Source of the DNA: Alphaproteobacteria bacterium
GTDB lineage: Bacteria; Pseudomonadota; Alphaproteobacteria; UBA9219
Direction: 5' to 3'
NCBI GenBank assembly: GCA_028866275.1
Contig: JAGWIK010000007.1
Span: 31,541 to 95,540 of the forward strand
Length of the DNA stretch: 64,000 bases
Positions 25,697 to 34,858 of the stretch are shown one piece after another. Within the stretch, counting starts at the first letter, position 1, and each line of letters opens with the position of its first letter. A program made the translations under genes and the position numbers. The notes under the pieces were generated by a model that saw nothing but the letters and a program-made list of their open reading frames with translations, was not told the DNA's origin and made no database searches.

Positions 25697-26839
25697 ATGC
25701 CCGTCTTCCGCCGCGTTTTTCTCGCCGCTGTTTTCACCGTCTGCGCCGCAATATCCGCCCGCGCCGACGATGCGCCGCAGGGCTTGCTGCAAAATATCCA
25801 TAAACATGTCACGCTGGCCTCGACCGCCATCGCCAACGGCGACCTGAATCCCTATGCCGTCATCGTCGCGCCGGTGTCGGCGGGCAAAATCCACAAAGAC
25901 GATGTGCTGATCGACAATTTCAACGACATCACCAATCTGCAAGGCACGGGCACCACCATCGTCGATTACAACCCGTCGACACAGCAAGTCAGCCTGTTCG
26001 CCAAAGTGCCGAAAAGCCTGCCGCAATGCCCCGGCGGGGTCGGGCTGACCACGGCGATGGCCATGCTGACAAGCGGGTACATCATCGTCGGCAGCGCGCC
26101 CAGCGCCGACGGCACGGCCGCGACGCTCGGCAAAGGCTGCCTGATCGTGCTGGACGCCCAGGGTAAAGTCGTCACGACATGGTCTGGCCCCGACATCGCC
26201 GCGCCGTGGGGCAATATGGCGGTCATCGATAAAGGCGCGACGGCGCAGTTGTTCGTCAGCAATGCCGGCTTCGACGTCACGGGGCCGGATAAAATCGATC
26301 CGGCGACCAGCCTGCCTGTCGTCGCCAATAAATCCACCGTGTTGCGCCTCGACCTGTCCATTCCGTCCGGCAAAGCGCCGGTCATTAAAAACCGCACTGT
26401 GATCGCCGACGGTTTTGGCGCGCGCGCCGACCGTGACGCCTTCCTGATCGGCCCGACAGGGCTTGCGCTCGCGCCCGACGGCACCACGCTTTATGTGTCC
26501 GATGCGGTCAATAACCGCATCGTCGCCATCGACAACGCGCCGTCGCGTCATGACAGCGCGGGCATGGGCCGTATTGTGGTCGCAGGCAAATTGCTGAAAC
26601 GGCCCTTGGCGCTGGCATTGACGCCGCAAGGCCATTTGCTCGCGCTCAACGCGCTTAACGGCCAAATCGTGGAAATCGATCCCGTCGCGGGCAAGGAACT
26701 CTACGCGCAATGGATCGACAATGATCAGGCACAAACCCCGCCCGGCCACGGCGATTTGTTCGGTCTGGCAATGACGCCCGACGGCAAGGGCTTTTATTAC
26801 GTCGAAGACGACATGAACACATTGATGGTGGCGCAATGA
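25697..26839 (+). CDS. Exported NHL-type beta-propeller protein
   Basis: 380 aa, with AGGAG before ATG 25697. A signal peptide (VFLAAVFTVCAAISARA-D) directs it to the periplasm. Repeats of the NHL/SMP-30 type are visible: 'GPTGLALAPDGTTLYVSDAVNN' and 'RPLALALTPQGHLLALNALNG', then 'GDLFGLAMTPDGKGFYYV'. No enzymatic residues are recognised. Propellers of this kind bind ligands or proteins. The stop overlaps the following peroxidase start in ATGA, so the two are made together, and the propeller may deliver substrate to or scaffold the peroxidase. Confidence 0.8.
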   Translation: MPVFRRVFLAAVFTVCAAISARADDAPQGLLQNIHKHVTLASTAIANGDLNPYAVIVAPVSAGKIHKDDVLIDNFNDITNLQGTGTTIVDYNPSTQQVSLFAKVPKSLPQCPGGVGLTTAMAMLTSGYIIVGSAPSADGTAATLGKGCLIVLDAQGKVVTTWSGPDIAAPWGNMAVIDKGATAQLFVSNAGFDVTGPDKIDPATSLPVVANKSTVLRLDLSIPSGKAPVIKNRTVIADGFGARADRDAFLIGPTGLALAPDGTTLYVSDAVNNRIVAIDNAPSRHDSAGMGRIVVAGKLLKRPLALALTPQGHLLALNALNGQIVEIDPVAGKELYAQWIDNDQAQTPPGHGDLFGLAMTPDGKGFYYVEDDMNTLMVAQ

Positions 26840-28119
26840 GCGGCTGTCCTTTCCATTTTTCCCGCCGCGGTTTTTTGTCGGCCTTGGGCATCGCGGCGGC
26901 GGCCGGCGGCGCGGGGCTGGGGGCGGGCATCGGCGCGACGGCCGTGGCCGACGCGGTGTCGGGCGGCCACGGCAAGGCCGAACCTTTTTACGCGGCGCAA
27001 CAAGGGGCGGCGCATCAGGGCGGCATCGCCACGCCGCCGCAAAGCCATACTTATTTCGCGGCCTTCGATCTTGTCACCGACAAACGCGACGACGTCATCG
27101 CGCTTCTCAAAAAATGGACGGAAAGTTCGGCGCGTATGGCCAAAGGCATGCCCGCCGACGCCATCGCGCCGGAAAATGCCGCGGATACGCATGACAGCGG
27201 CGACGCGCTGGGCCTGCCGCCGTCGCGCCTCACGATCAATATCGGTTTCGGCCCGACCTTCTTTGTCAAAGACGGCAAAGACCGTTACGGGCTGGCATCG
27301 CGCCGCCCCGAAGCCCTGGTCGATATGCCGGCTTTTTCCGGCGACCAGCTTGTGCCCGAACATACCGGCGGCGATATGTCGGTGCAGGCTTGCGCCGACG
27401 ATCCGCAGGTGGCCTTCCACGCCGTGCGCCAATTGGCGCGGCTGGCCGATTACACCGCGCAAATCCGCTGGACACAGGCGGGTTTTGCATCGTCCCCGCC
27501 CGATGGCGGCACGCCGCGCAACCTGATGGGGTTCAAGGACGGCACGGTCAATCCCGCGCGGCCCGATTACGATAAAGTGGTCTGGGCGGGCCGCGAAGCG
27601 CCGGACTGGATGCAGGGCGGCACCTATCTGGTCGCGCGCCGCATTCGCATCGCTTTGGAACATTGGGACAAGATGAAAGTCCCGTTTCAGGAACAGGTTT
27701 TCGGGCGACAGAAATTATCCGGCGCGCCGCTGGGCGGGAAAAAAGAATTCGACATCGCCGATTTCAACGCCACCGACGCCGACGGCAACAGCGTCATTGC
27801 CGAAAATTCGCATATGCGCCTTGCGGCCGCCGTCAATAACGACGGCGCGCAAATTCTGCGCCGCGCTTATTCCTATAATAACGGCGTCAATGTCACGGCG
27901 GAACGCTGGCCGCCGTGGCGCGAAGGCATGGAATATGACGCGGGGCTTTTGTTCCTGTGCTATCAACGCGATCCGCGCACGGGGTTCATCAAGATCTTCG
28001 ACAAAATGTCGAAATTCGACATCATGAACCAGTTCGTCACCCATGTCGGCGGCGGGCTGTTCGCCCTACCGCGCGGCGCGCGCCAGGGCGAATTCATCGG
28101 GCAGGGGCTGTTTGTGTGA
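26836..28119 (+). CDS. efeB: Tat-exported DyP-type haem peroxidase, EfeB-like
   Basis: 427 aa. The N-terminus has a twin-arginine signal (SRRGFLSALG, residues 9-18) followed by an Ala/Gly hydrophobic stretch, so the folded haem protein is exported. The DyP motif GxxDG is GFKDGT near residue 232, and the proximal His region (NSHMRLAA) and the distal Arg region (ILRRAYSY) are near 325-350. EfeB in E. coli is a periplasmic peroxidase/deferrochelatase of the EfeUOB iron system. Here there is no efeU or efeO; the partners are an OprB porin and an NHL propeller. The symbol is by family resemblance. Confidence 0.88.
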   Translation: MSGCPFHFSRRGFLSALGIAAAAGGAGLGAGIGATAVADAVSGGHGKAEPFYAAQQGAAHQGGIATPPQSHTYFAAFDLVTDKRDDVIALLKKWTESSARMAKGMPADAIAPENAADTHDSGDALGLPPSRLTINIGFGPTFFVKDGKDRYGLASRRPEALVDMPAFSGDQLVPEHTGGDMSVQACADDPQVAFHAVRQLARLADYTAQIRWTQAGFASSPPDGGTPRNLMGFKDGTVNPARPDYDKVVWAGREAPDWMQGGTYLVARRIRIALEHWDKMKVPFQEQVFGRQKLSGAPLGGKKEFDIADFNATDADGNSVIAENSHMRLAAAVNNDGAQILRRAYSYNNGVNVTAERWPPWREGMEYDAGLLFLCYQRDPRTGFIKIFDKMSKFDIMNQFVTHVGGGLFALPRGARQGEFIGQGLFV

Positions 28120-28154
28120 TCTTCGATCCGTGTGACTTTTAACTCGCGCGGCTC

Positions 28155-28763
28155 TTAACGCGGCGCACGGGTCATCGACGCCGCCGCTTCCTTCAAACCC
28201 GTCGCGATATCCTGATTGTCGCGGAACGTGTATGCGCCATAGCTGACGTGAATATCCGGCTTGCAGCCGTGAATTTCGGCCAGACCGCGTTGCAGCGCGT
28301 TGGCCAGCTGTTCACCCTTGCGCCACGCGAATTCATTGTCGCATCGCATCAGCAGCACGCCGAATTCGTCGGGGGCGAGCCGCCCGACAATGTCCGACCC
28401 GCGCACATGATGCACCAGCAAAACGCCGATTTCGCGCAACGCCGCATTGGCCACGGCGCGGCCATAATTCGCGCCGACGGCGTCGAGATTATCGAAATTG
28501 AAATAAAGCACGCTCGACATGCCGCCATAGCGTTCGTCGAAAGCCAGCATGCGCGCGACCTCGCGGTTGAATTCGGGGCGGGTCAGAACGGTCGGTTCGC
28601 TGTCGGCGGCCGATTGTTCCAGCATATGCAGTCTTTCCTGCAATTCCTGATTTTTGGCCCGCGCCGACGCCAATTCGCCGCGCAGCGCATTCCACGCCCG
28701 CCGCTGGTCGGGGGTCAGGGGGGCGTCGGCCAGCCAGTCTGTCGCAAAATCGAATTGGGTCAT
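28155..28763 (-). CDS. Degenerate GGDEF-domain protein with intact inhibitory site
   Basis: 202 aa. An N-terminal coiled coil (about residues 25-50) precedes a GGDEF fold around 60-195. The active-site loop reads APDEF in place of GG(D/E)EF, so cyclase activity is probably lost. Five residues upstream is RGSD, the RxxD inhibitory site that binds cyclic di-GMP. Such proteins usually act as c-di-GMP receptors. There is no receiver or membrane segment. It is convergent with the DyP peroxidase gene and divergent from purE. Confidence 0.82.
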   Translation of the reverse strand: MTQFDFATDWLADAPLTPDQRRAWNALRGELASARAKNQELQERLHMLEQSAADSEPTVLTRPEFNREVARMLAFDERYGGMSSVLYFNFDNLDAVGANYGRAVANAALREIGVLLVHHVRGSDIVGRLAPDEFGVLLMRCDNEFAWRKGEQLANALQRGLAEIHGCKPDIHVSYGAYTFRDNQDIATGLKEAAASMTRAPR

Positions 28764-28838
28764 GGCGTAATCATTCTACCAATTTCGTGAAAAACAGGTT
28801 AAGAAAGCCTCTTTCCCGTATGTTGCCGAGAGGTAGAA

Positions 28839-29354
28839 ATGGCCGTCAAATCCGCCCCCCCGCCCCTGATCAGCGTCGTCATGGGCAGCCAGTCCGACTG
28901 GGAAACCATGCAAAACGCCGTCCGGATTCTGGACGATTTCGGCGTGCCGTTCGAAACGGGCATCGTTTCCGCGCACCGCACGCCCGAACGGCTGGTGGCT
29001 TACGCGCAAACGGCGGCGGAACGCGGGCTGTGCGCCATCATCGCCGGCGCGGGGGGGGCGGCCCATCTGCCGGGCATGATCGCGGCGCTGACCACGCTGC
29101 CCGTGCTCGGCGTGCCGGTGCAAAGCAAATCGCTCGACGGGCTGGACAGCCTGCTGTCGATCGCGCAAATGCCCGCGGGCATTCCGGTGGGCACGCTGGC
29201 CATCGGCAATGCCGGGGCGACCAATGCCGGCTTGCTGGCCGTCTCCATCCTCGCGTTGCAGGACGCCAAACTGGCGGCCAAACTGGCAAAATGGCGCGCG
29301 AAACAAACCGCTGCCGTGGGCACAAAACCCGTGAAGGGCAAAAAGAAAAAATGA
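28839..29354 (+). CDS. purE: N5-carboxyaminoimidazole ribonucleotide mutase
   Basis: 171 aa. [12 protein letters not shown] at the N-terminus, SAHRTPERL with the catalytic His near residue 47, and the Gly/Ala-rich [12 protein letters not shown] loop identify class I PurE, which converts N5-CAIR to CAIR in purine synthesis. A short Lys-rich tail (KGKKKK) follows. The stop overlaps the purK start by ATGA, so both halves of the carboxylation step are coupled. Confidence 0.95.
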   Translation: MAVKSAPPPLISVVMGSQSDWETMQNAVRILDDFGVPFETGIVSAHRTPERLVAYAQTAAERGLCAIIAGAGGAAHLPGMIAALTTLPVLGVPVQSKSLDGLDSLLSIAQMPAGIPVGTLAIGNAGATNAGLLAVSILALQDAKLAAKLAKWRAKQTAAVGTKPVKGKKKK

Positions 29355-30445
29355 AAATGTTCCCCCCCGGTTCGACCCTCGGCATTCTGGGCGGCGGCCA
29401 GCTGGGCCGCATGACCGCATTGGCCGCGGCCAAGCTCGGTTATCGCTGCCATATTTTCTGCCCCGGCGCCGACGAACCGGCGGTGGAAGTCGCCGCCGCG
29501 CATACGCAGGCCGCGTTTGACGACACGGCCGCGCTGGAACAATTCGCCCAAGCCGTCGATGTCGTCACGCTGGAATGGGAAAATGTGCCGCTGGCGGCGG
29601 TCGATACCGTGGCCCGCCACGCGCCCATGCATCCGGGGCGCGATGTCTTGCGCGTGGCGCAGGACCGCGAACAGGAAAAAACCTTCGCGCGCGGCATCGG
29701 CATCGGCACGGCGGATTTTGTCATCGTGCGCAGCGCGGCGGAACTCGCCCGCGCGTTGGAAAATGTCTCCTTGCCCGCGATCCTGAAATCGACCCGCATG
29801 GGCTATGACGGTAAAGGACAGGTGAAAATAACCTCCGGCACGGACGCGGCGCAGGCATGGCGCGATATGGGCAGCGATACCGGCATTCTGGAAGCCTTCG
29901 TCGATTTCGCCTGCGAAGTTTCGGTTATCGTTGCGGTGTCGCCGTCGGGCGAAACCAAGGCCTTCCCGACCGTCGAAAATCTTCACCGCAACCAGATTCT
30001 GGCCGAAACGCACGCGCCCGCCACAATCAACCCCGTCATCGCCGCCGAGGCGGAACAGACGGCGCAAAAGCTGGCGCAAAAACTCGGCGTCGTCGGCTTG
30101 CTGGCGGTCGAATTTTTCGTGCTGCGCCATCCGAACGCGCAAGGACAACATGTGTTGATGAACGAAATCGCGCCGCGCCCGCATAATTCCGGCCATTGGA
30201 CGATGGATGCCTGCCCGTGCGGCCAATTCGAACAGCTGGTGCGCGCGGTGTGCAACCTGCCGCTGGGCGACGTCACGCCGCACAGCCGCGCGGTCATGCA
30301 TAATCTGATCGGCGACGACGTCAACCGCTGGCCCGATCTGCTGAAACAGCCGCGCGCCAGCCTGCATCTGTACGGCAAGACCGAAACGCGGGCAGGGCGC
30401 AAAATGGGACACGTCAACATATTGGGCGAAAACTGGACGTCATGA
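29351..30445 (+). CDS. purK: N5-carboxyaminoimidazole ribonucleotide synthase
   Basis: 364 aa from ATG 29351; a second ATG two codons on is also possible. It is an ATP-grasp enzyme: [11 protein letters not shown] at the N-terminus, the ATP-binding [12 protein letters not shown] near residue 145, and [14 protein letters not shown] near 272 with metal and substrate ligands. It makes N5-CAIR from AIR, bicarbonate and ATP and feeds PurE. It overlaps purE and the downstream ABC gene by 4 bp each, forming a tightly coupled trio. Confidence 0.95.
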   Translation: MKMFPPGSTLGILGGGQLGRMTALAAAKLGYRCHIFCPGADEPAVEVAAAHTQAAFDDTAALEQFAQAVDVVTLEWENVPLAAVDTVARHAPMHPGRDVLRVAQDREQEKTFARGIGIGTADFVIVRSAAELARALENVSLPAILKSTRMGYDGKGQVKITSGTDAAQAWRDMGSDTGILEAFVDFACEVSVIVAVSPSGETKAFPTVENLHRNQILAETHAPATINPVIAAEAEQTAQKLAQKLGVVGLLAVEFFVLRHPNAQGQHVLMNEIAPRPHNSGHWTMDACPCGQFEQLVRAVCNLPLGDVTPHSRAVMHNLIGDDVNRWPDLLKQPRASLHLYGKTETRAGRKMGHVNILGENWTS

Positions 30446-32214
30446 CCCGGATTCCCGGCGGCAATCTTGTCTTTCTGGTGCGCATGGTGTGGCGTTACGC
30501 GGGGGATCAACGCCGCGCCCTCGCGCTGGCTTACGGGCTTTTTCTGGCGGCGAATATCGCGCTGGCGTTCCAACCGGTCATTCTGGCGCAGCTGATCGAC
30601 ACGGCACAGCGCGGCGGGGCAAATTTTTTGCCGCATATCGTCGCGCTTTCGGTGCTGTATGGCGGCATTTCATTCGTGTTCTGGGGGCTGCACGGCCCGG
30701 CGCGCGTCATCGAACGCCGCGCCGCCTTTCAGGCCAGCCGCCGCTTCGTCGCCATGCTGTACCAGACGGTCACCGAACTGCCGCTGCGCTGGCATCAGGA
30801 TCACCATTCCGGCAACACCATCAACCGCATCCGCAAAGCCGAAAAGGCGTTGTTCACCTTCGGGCAGGCGCAATTCGTGCCGCTGCAAATCATCGTGCGC
30901 TTTACCGCCAGCACGGCGATGCTCGCGCTTTTCTCGCCGTGGGTGGCCGCCATTTCCGTCGCCGCCAGCCTTGCCATCCTCGCCGTGGTGCGGCATTTCG
31001 ATAAAACCCTGATCCCGCTGGTTAAAAAAACCAACGACGCCGAACATCATCTCAGCAGCGCGCTGTACGACTATATCGGCAACATCGTCACCGTGCTGAC
31101 CCTGCGCATGCAGGGCAACACCGGCGCCGAAATCCAGTCGCGCTATGAAGGCATCAAGGAACCGTTCTGGCGCGAACAGGTCGTCAACGAATATAAATGG
31201 GGCTCGATGAGCCTGCTGCAAATCACGGCCCAGGCCGCGATCGTCGGCGGCTACATCGCCGTTACGGTGGCAAAGGGCGACGCGGCGGCACTGGGCGCGG
31301 CCGTGGCGATTTTCCAGTATCTGCAAATCATCATGCAGCAATTTTTCCAAGGCAGCCTGACCTTCGAACAAATCCTGACGCAAAGCATCGATGTGCGCGG
31401 CATCGACGGCCTCGTCGCCGACCATGCCCGGTTGGTCGCGCAACATCCTCCGGTCGCGCCGCGCCCGTGGCGCATCATCGCTATCGACAACCTCAATTTC
31501 ACCCATGACGAAGGCGTCGACGCGCTGCATCATTTGCGCGGCGTGTCGCTGTCGCTGCGCGCGGGGCAAAAAATCGCGCTGGTCGGCAGCAGCGGGTCGG
31601 GCAAAACGACGCTTCTGACCCTGCTGCGCGGGCTTTACGACGCGCAATCGGTCGCGCTGACGATAGACGGCGAAGCCTTTTCATCGCTGATGCCGTTGTC
31701 GGGCTTCACGACGCTGATCCCGCAGGACAGCGAATTATTCGAAAACACCGTGCGCTATAACCTGACTCTGGGCACAAAAACATCCGAAGCCACGGTGCGG
31801 CAGGCCCTGCATATCGCCGCCTTCGACGAAGTCCTGCCCAAATTGCCGCGCGGCATCGACACCGATATCCGCGAACGCGGCGTCAATCTGTCGGGCGGCC
31901 AGAAACAACGGCTGGCGCTGGCGCGGGGGCTGATCGCGGCGCGGCAATCGTCCTTGCTGTTGCTGGACGAACCGACCAGCAGCGTCGACCAAATGACCGA
32001 AGGCCTGATCTTCGACCGGCTGTTCCGCGACTATGCCGATAAAACGATCGTCGCCTCCGTGCATCGCCTGCATCTGCTGCCGCGATTCGACCATATCGTG
32101 CTGATGCGCGACGGCGTGGTGGTAGAGCAGGGCGACTTTACCGGCCTTTTGGCGCGGCAAGGCGAATTCGCGCGTCTGTGGCTGGCGCATCTGGCGCAGG
32201 TCGAGGTCGGCTAG
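30442..32214 (+). CDS. ABC exporter half-transporter (permease-ATPase fusion)
   Basis: 590 aa. The N-terminal transmembrane domain (about residues 1-320) has six hydrophobic segments of the type I exporter fold. The nucleotide-binding domain follows, with Walker A GSSGSGKTT near residue 382, the Q loop near IPQDSELFENT, signature LSGGQ in NLSGGQKQRL, Walker B LLLLDEPTSS and an H-loop in SVHRL. Probably works as a homodimer. The substrate is unknown: there is no processing peptidase or substrate gene nearby. It overlaps purK by 4 bp, which is an unusual operon partner for a purine gene. Confidence 0.88.
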   Translation: MTRIPGGNLVFLVRMVWRYAGDQRRALALAYGLFLAANIALAFQPVILAQLIDTAQRGGANFLPHIVALSVLYGGISFVFWGLHGPARVIERRAAFQASRRFVAMLYQTVTELPLRWHQDHHSGNTINRIRKAEKALFTFGQAQFVPLQIIVRFTASTAMLALFSPWVAAISVAASLAILAVVRHFDKTLIPLVKKTNDAEHHLSSALYDYIGNIVTVLTLRMQGNTGAEIQSRYEGIKEPFWREQVVNEYKWGSMSLLQITAQAAIVGGYIAVTVAKGDAAALGAAVAIFQYLQIIMQQFFQGSLTFEQILTQSIDVRGIDGLVADHARLVAQHPPVAPRPWRIIAIDNLNFTHDEGVDALHHLRGVSLSLRAGQKIALVGSSGSGKTTLLTLLRGLYDAQSVALTIDGEAFSSLMPLSGFTTLIPQDSELFENTVRYNLTLGTKTSEATVRQALHIAAFDEVLPKLPRGIDTDIRERGVNLSGGQKQRLALARGLIAARQSSLLLLDEPTSSVDQMTEGLIFDRLFRDYADKTIVASVHRLHLLPRFDHIVLMRDGVVVEQGDFTGLLARQGEFARLWLAHLAQVEVG

Positions 32215-32286
32215 CGGCCATTTGGCGGGCTTGTGCCCGCGCGCAGGCTTTTGTAAGCTCGGCACTGACAATCAGGAGGAAAGCCG

Positions 32287-32655
32287 ATGGCCTACGATTC
32301 CAACAACATCTTCGCCAAGATCCTGCGCGGCGAAATCCCGTGCAAAAAAGTCTATGAAGACGATTTCGCGCTGGCTTTCCACGACATCAATCCGCAGGCG
32401 CCGACGCATATTCTGGTCGTTCCCAAAGGCCCTTACGTCAATTACGATGATTTCGTCACCTCGGCGGAAACGGAAGAACTGGCGGGCTTCGCGCGCGCTA
32501 TCGGCAAAACCATTGCAGAAGCCGGCGTCGCGCAGGGCGGCTACAGGCTGATTTCCAATTCAGGCGTCGACGCGCATCAGGAAGTCCCGCATTACCACAT
32601 TCACATTCTCGGCGGCCGCGATCTCGGCGCGATGCTGGAAAAAGCCGAAGCCTAA
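32287..32655 (+). CDS. HIT-family nucleotide-binding hydrolase (HinT-like)
   Basis: 122 aa. The histidine triad HYHIHILGG lies near residues 101-109, and DINPQAPTH and the FARAIGKT helix are in their normal places. HinT-type proteins hydrolyse aminoacyl-adenylates and adenosine phosphoramidates. AGGAGGAAA just upstream of ATG 32287 is a very strong ribosome site. The stop is one base from the stop of the convergent XRE regulator. Confidence 0.93.
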   Translation: MAYDSNNIFAKILRGEIPCKKVYEDDFALAFHDINPQAPTHILVVPKGPYVNYDDFVTSAETEELAGFARAIGKTIAEAGVAQGGYRLISNSGVDAHQEVPHYHIHILGGRDLGAMLEKAEA

Positions 32656-32656
32656 A

Positions 32657-33127
32657 TCAGGCTTCATCCGCCATCGAACGGATCAGCTCGTAAACCTTGC
32701 GGCGTTGCTTGGCGTCCTGAATGGCGTAATAGGCGCGCACCAGTTCCAGCGTTTCGCGCCGATACAGAATATCGGCGTTCCTGTTCGCGGGCGTTGGCGT
32801 GTTTTCCAGCCCTTCCTGTTCGCCTTCGGCAAAACCTTGCTGTGGCGCCATGACGGCGGACGGCATTTCTTCAAAGAAATAGCTGATGGGGACAGACAGA
32901 ATCTGCGCCACCTGAAACAACCGGCTCGACCCCATGCGGTTGGTGCCGCGTTCGTATTTTTGAATCTGCTGGAATGTCAGGCCGAGCGCCTTGCCCAGCT
33001 GTTCCTGACTTAACCCGATCAGGTTACGCCGCACGCGCATGCGCGCGCCAACATGGATATCAACGGGATCGGGCTGTTCGGAACGAAGAGGGGGCTTTTT
33101 CATTTGTTTTGCGGTGTTGTCCAACAT
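32657..33127 (-). CDS. XRE-family transcriptional regulator
   Basis: 156 aa. A Cro/C1-type helix-turn-helix lies around residues 28-82 (RMRVRRNLIGLSQEQLGKAL, then TFQQIQKYERGTNRM). The C-terminal half is acidic and helical, and includes ALELVRAYYAI-like helices seen in the regulator that alphaproteobacteria keep between lnt and metK. That conserved position supports the family, although metK is not next to it here. It is 94 bp downstream of lnt on the same strand. The gap between holds an AT-rich stretch that could be its promoter. Confidence 0.85.
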   Translation of the reverse strand: MLDNTAKQMKKPPLRSEQPDPVDIHVGARMRVRRNLIGLSQEQLGKALGLTFQQIQKYERGTNRMGSSRLFQVAQILSVPISYFFEEMPSAVMAPQQGFAEGEQEGLENTPTPANRNADILYRRETLELVRAYYAIQDAKQRRKVYELIRSMADEA

Positions 33128-33221
33128 GTCGAATATCCTTGTATGATAATAATGGTGCTAATGTGGCCTTGTCAGGTGTATTCGTCGAAATTATGAAACA
33201 TGCTGCCGGTTCGGATTTTAA

Positions 33222-34814
33222 TTATGCCCTTGATGAAGCGGCCATTTTCCGTTTCAGAAACGGTGCGGCAAGGGTCATAAGGAATAAAAAGATGAACGCA
33301 ACCAGCGCGGGCATATCGCGCCATTTGGCGTAAAAAGTCAAGGGTAAAGGTGCCGGCAAGGAACCGTCGATAAAGCCGCGCTTTTCCAATCCAAGCCTGT
33401 CGTTAACGCGTCCCAATGGATCGATGATGCCCGATATGCCGGTGTTGGCGGCGCGGACAAGGGGCAAGCCTTCCTCGATCGTGCGCACGCGGACAATGGC
33501 AAAATGCTGATAGGGGCCGATGGTATCGCCGTACCAGCCGTCATTGGTGATGTTGATCATCAGCGACGGCCTGTCGGCGGCAACGACGACATGTCCCGGG
33601 AAAATCGCCTCATAGCAGATCAACGGGCTGAAAGGCGGCAGGCCGATAATGCGCAAAGTCCGCGGGCCGGGGCCGGGGGTAAAATCGCCGCCGCTGGCAG
33701 CCAGCGCCTCGATGGGAATATATTTACGAAACGGCATATATTCGCCGAACGGCACCAGATGCGCCTTGTCATATCCGGCGACAAGCCGCCCCTGCGCATC
33801 GATCACGACCATCGAATTATAAAAACGCGTGTTTCCCATACCGTCGAGATCGCGGCGAATAACGCCGGTGATAAGATCGGCATCCGGCGACAGGCGCGCG
33901 GCGATGGCGTCGCGATGAAATGCGTCTTCGCTCAGATAATAAGTCGACGCCGTTTCCGGCCAGATAATATAATTGGGCGGCTTCTGCCCCGCGGCGGGCG
34001 GCGCGGCGGTCAGGTCGAGCAGACCCGCAAAATCTTCGGCCCGTTGGGATATCCGCCATTTGCCGGCCTGCGGAATATCCGGCTGCACGACGCGCAGGCG
34101 CACGCCCGGCACGGTGCCGACATGCGTTGTTTGCAGCCGCACTTCGCCCCACGCCGCCAGCGCGACGAACAAAACAAACGATGCCGCCACGGCGCGCCGC
34201 GCCGACGGGCTGTTCGCGATCAATGACGCGGGCAGGGCCGCGCCGACACAGGTCAACAAACTCAACCCGTATATGCCGGCAAAACTCGCGGTTTGCAGCA
34301 CGGGCAAAACCCCCGACCACGCATAGCCGGTCAAATTCCACGGAAAGCCGGTGAACATATGGCCGCGCGCGTCATCGGCGGCAAACCACAACAGGCCGAA
34401 TCGCACCGCCCCCGCCACGCCCGCCATGCCGATGCGCCACGCCAGCGCCGCCGCGATCCCGTAATAAAGGGCAAAAAAAGCGGGCAGGCCGAACACGGCA
34501 AAAGGAATCGCCCACCAGAAAGCCTTCAGATCGACCATTGTGGACGCGGCGATCCAGTAGAGACTGAAAACGAAAAAACCGAACGCGAAAATCCAGCCGG
34601 TGACAAAGGCTTGCCACAGGTTTTTCGCGCTTTGCAGCAGGAAAATCAGAAAAGGCAGGCCAATCCACAACAAAGGAAACAGGTTGTAGGGCGGCATCGA
34701 CAGCGACAGGACGCCGCCGCACAAAAAGGCCCACCCCGCGCGCCGCCAGCCTTGCGCGCTGCGCAAACCGGCGATGATGTTGTTCAAACAGAGACGAATC
34801 CGGTCAAAAATCAT
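33222..34814 (-). CDS. lnt: Apolipoprotein N-acyltransferase
   Basis: 530 aa from the ATG at 34814 (a TTG two codons upstream is possible). About six N-terminal membrane helices are followed by a periplasmic nitrilase-like domain. The catalytic Glu is in WPETASTYYL, the Lys in YDKAHLVPFGEYMPF, the Cys in ICYEAIFPG, and a last membrane helix closes the chain. It adds the third acyl chain to lipoproteins in the inner membrane. It is downstream of corC and ybeY on the same strand, in the usual alphaproteobacterial order. Confidence 0.94.
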   Translation of the reverse strand: MIFDRIRLCLNNIIAGLRSAQGWRRAGWAFLCGGVLSLSMPPYNLFPLLWIGLPFLIFLLQSAKNLWQAFVTGWIFAFGFFVFSLYWIAASTMVDLKAFWWAIPFAVFGLPAFFALYYGIAAALAWRIGMAGVAGAVRFGLLWFAADDARGHMFTGFPWNLTGYAWSGVLPVLQTASFAGIYGLSLLTCVGAALPASLIANSPSARRAVAASFVLFVALAAWGEVRLQTTHVGTVPGVRLRVVQPDIPQAGKWRISQRAEDFAGLLDLTAAPPAAGQKPPNYIIWPETASTYYLSEDAFHRDAIAARLSPDADLITGVIRRDLDGMGNTRFYNSMVVIDAQGRLVAGYDKAHLVPFGEYMPFRKYIPIEALAASGGDFTPGPGPRTLRIIGLPPFSPLICYEAIFPGHVVVAADRPSLMINITNDGWYGDTIGPYQHFAIVRVRTIEEGLPLVRAANTGISGIIDPLGRVNDRLGLEKRGFIDGSLPAPLPLTFYAKWRDMPALVAFIFLFLMTLAAPFLKRKMAASSRA

Positions 34815-34858
34815 GCGCAAGGGATGGCACTCATGGGCGCGCAGGTCAAATCGAAAAA

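Noticed and set aside
28787-29350. N-terminal extension of purK by about 190 codons
   Set aside because: The extension lies in another frame over purE and is Arg-rich noise; the true start overlaps purE by ATGA at 29351.
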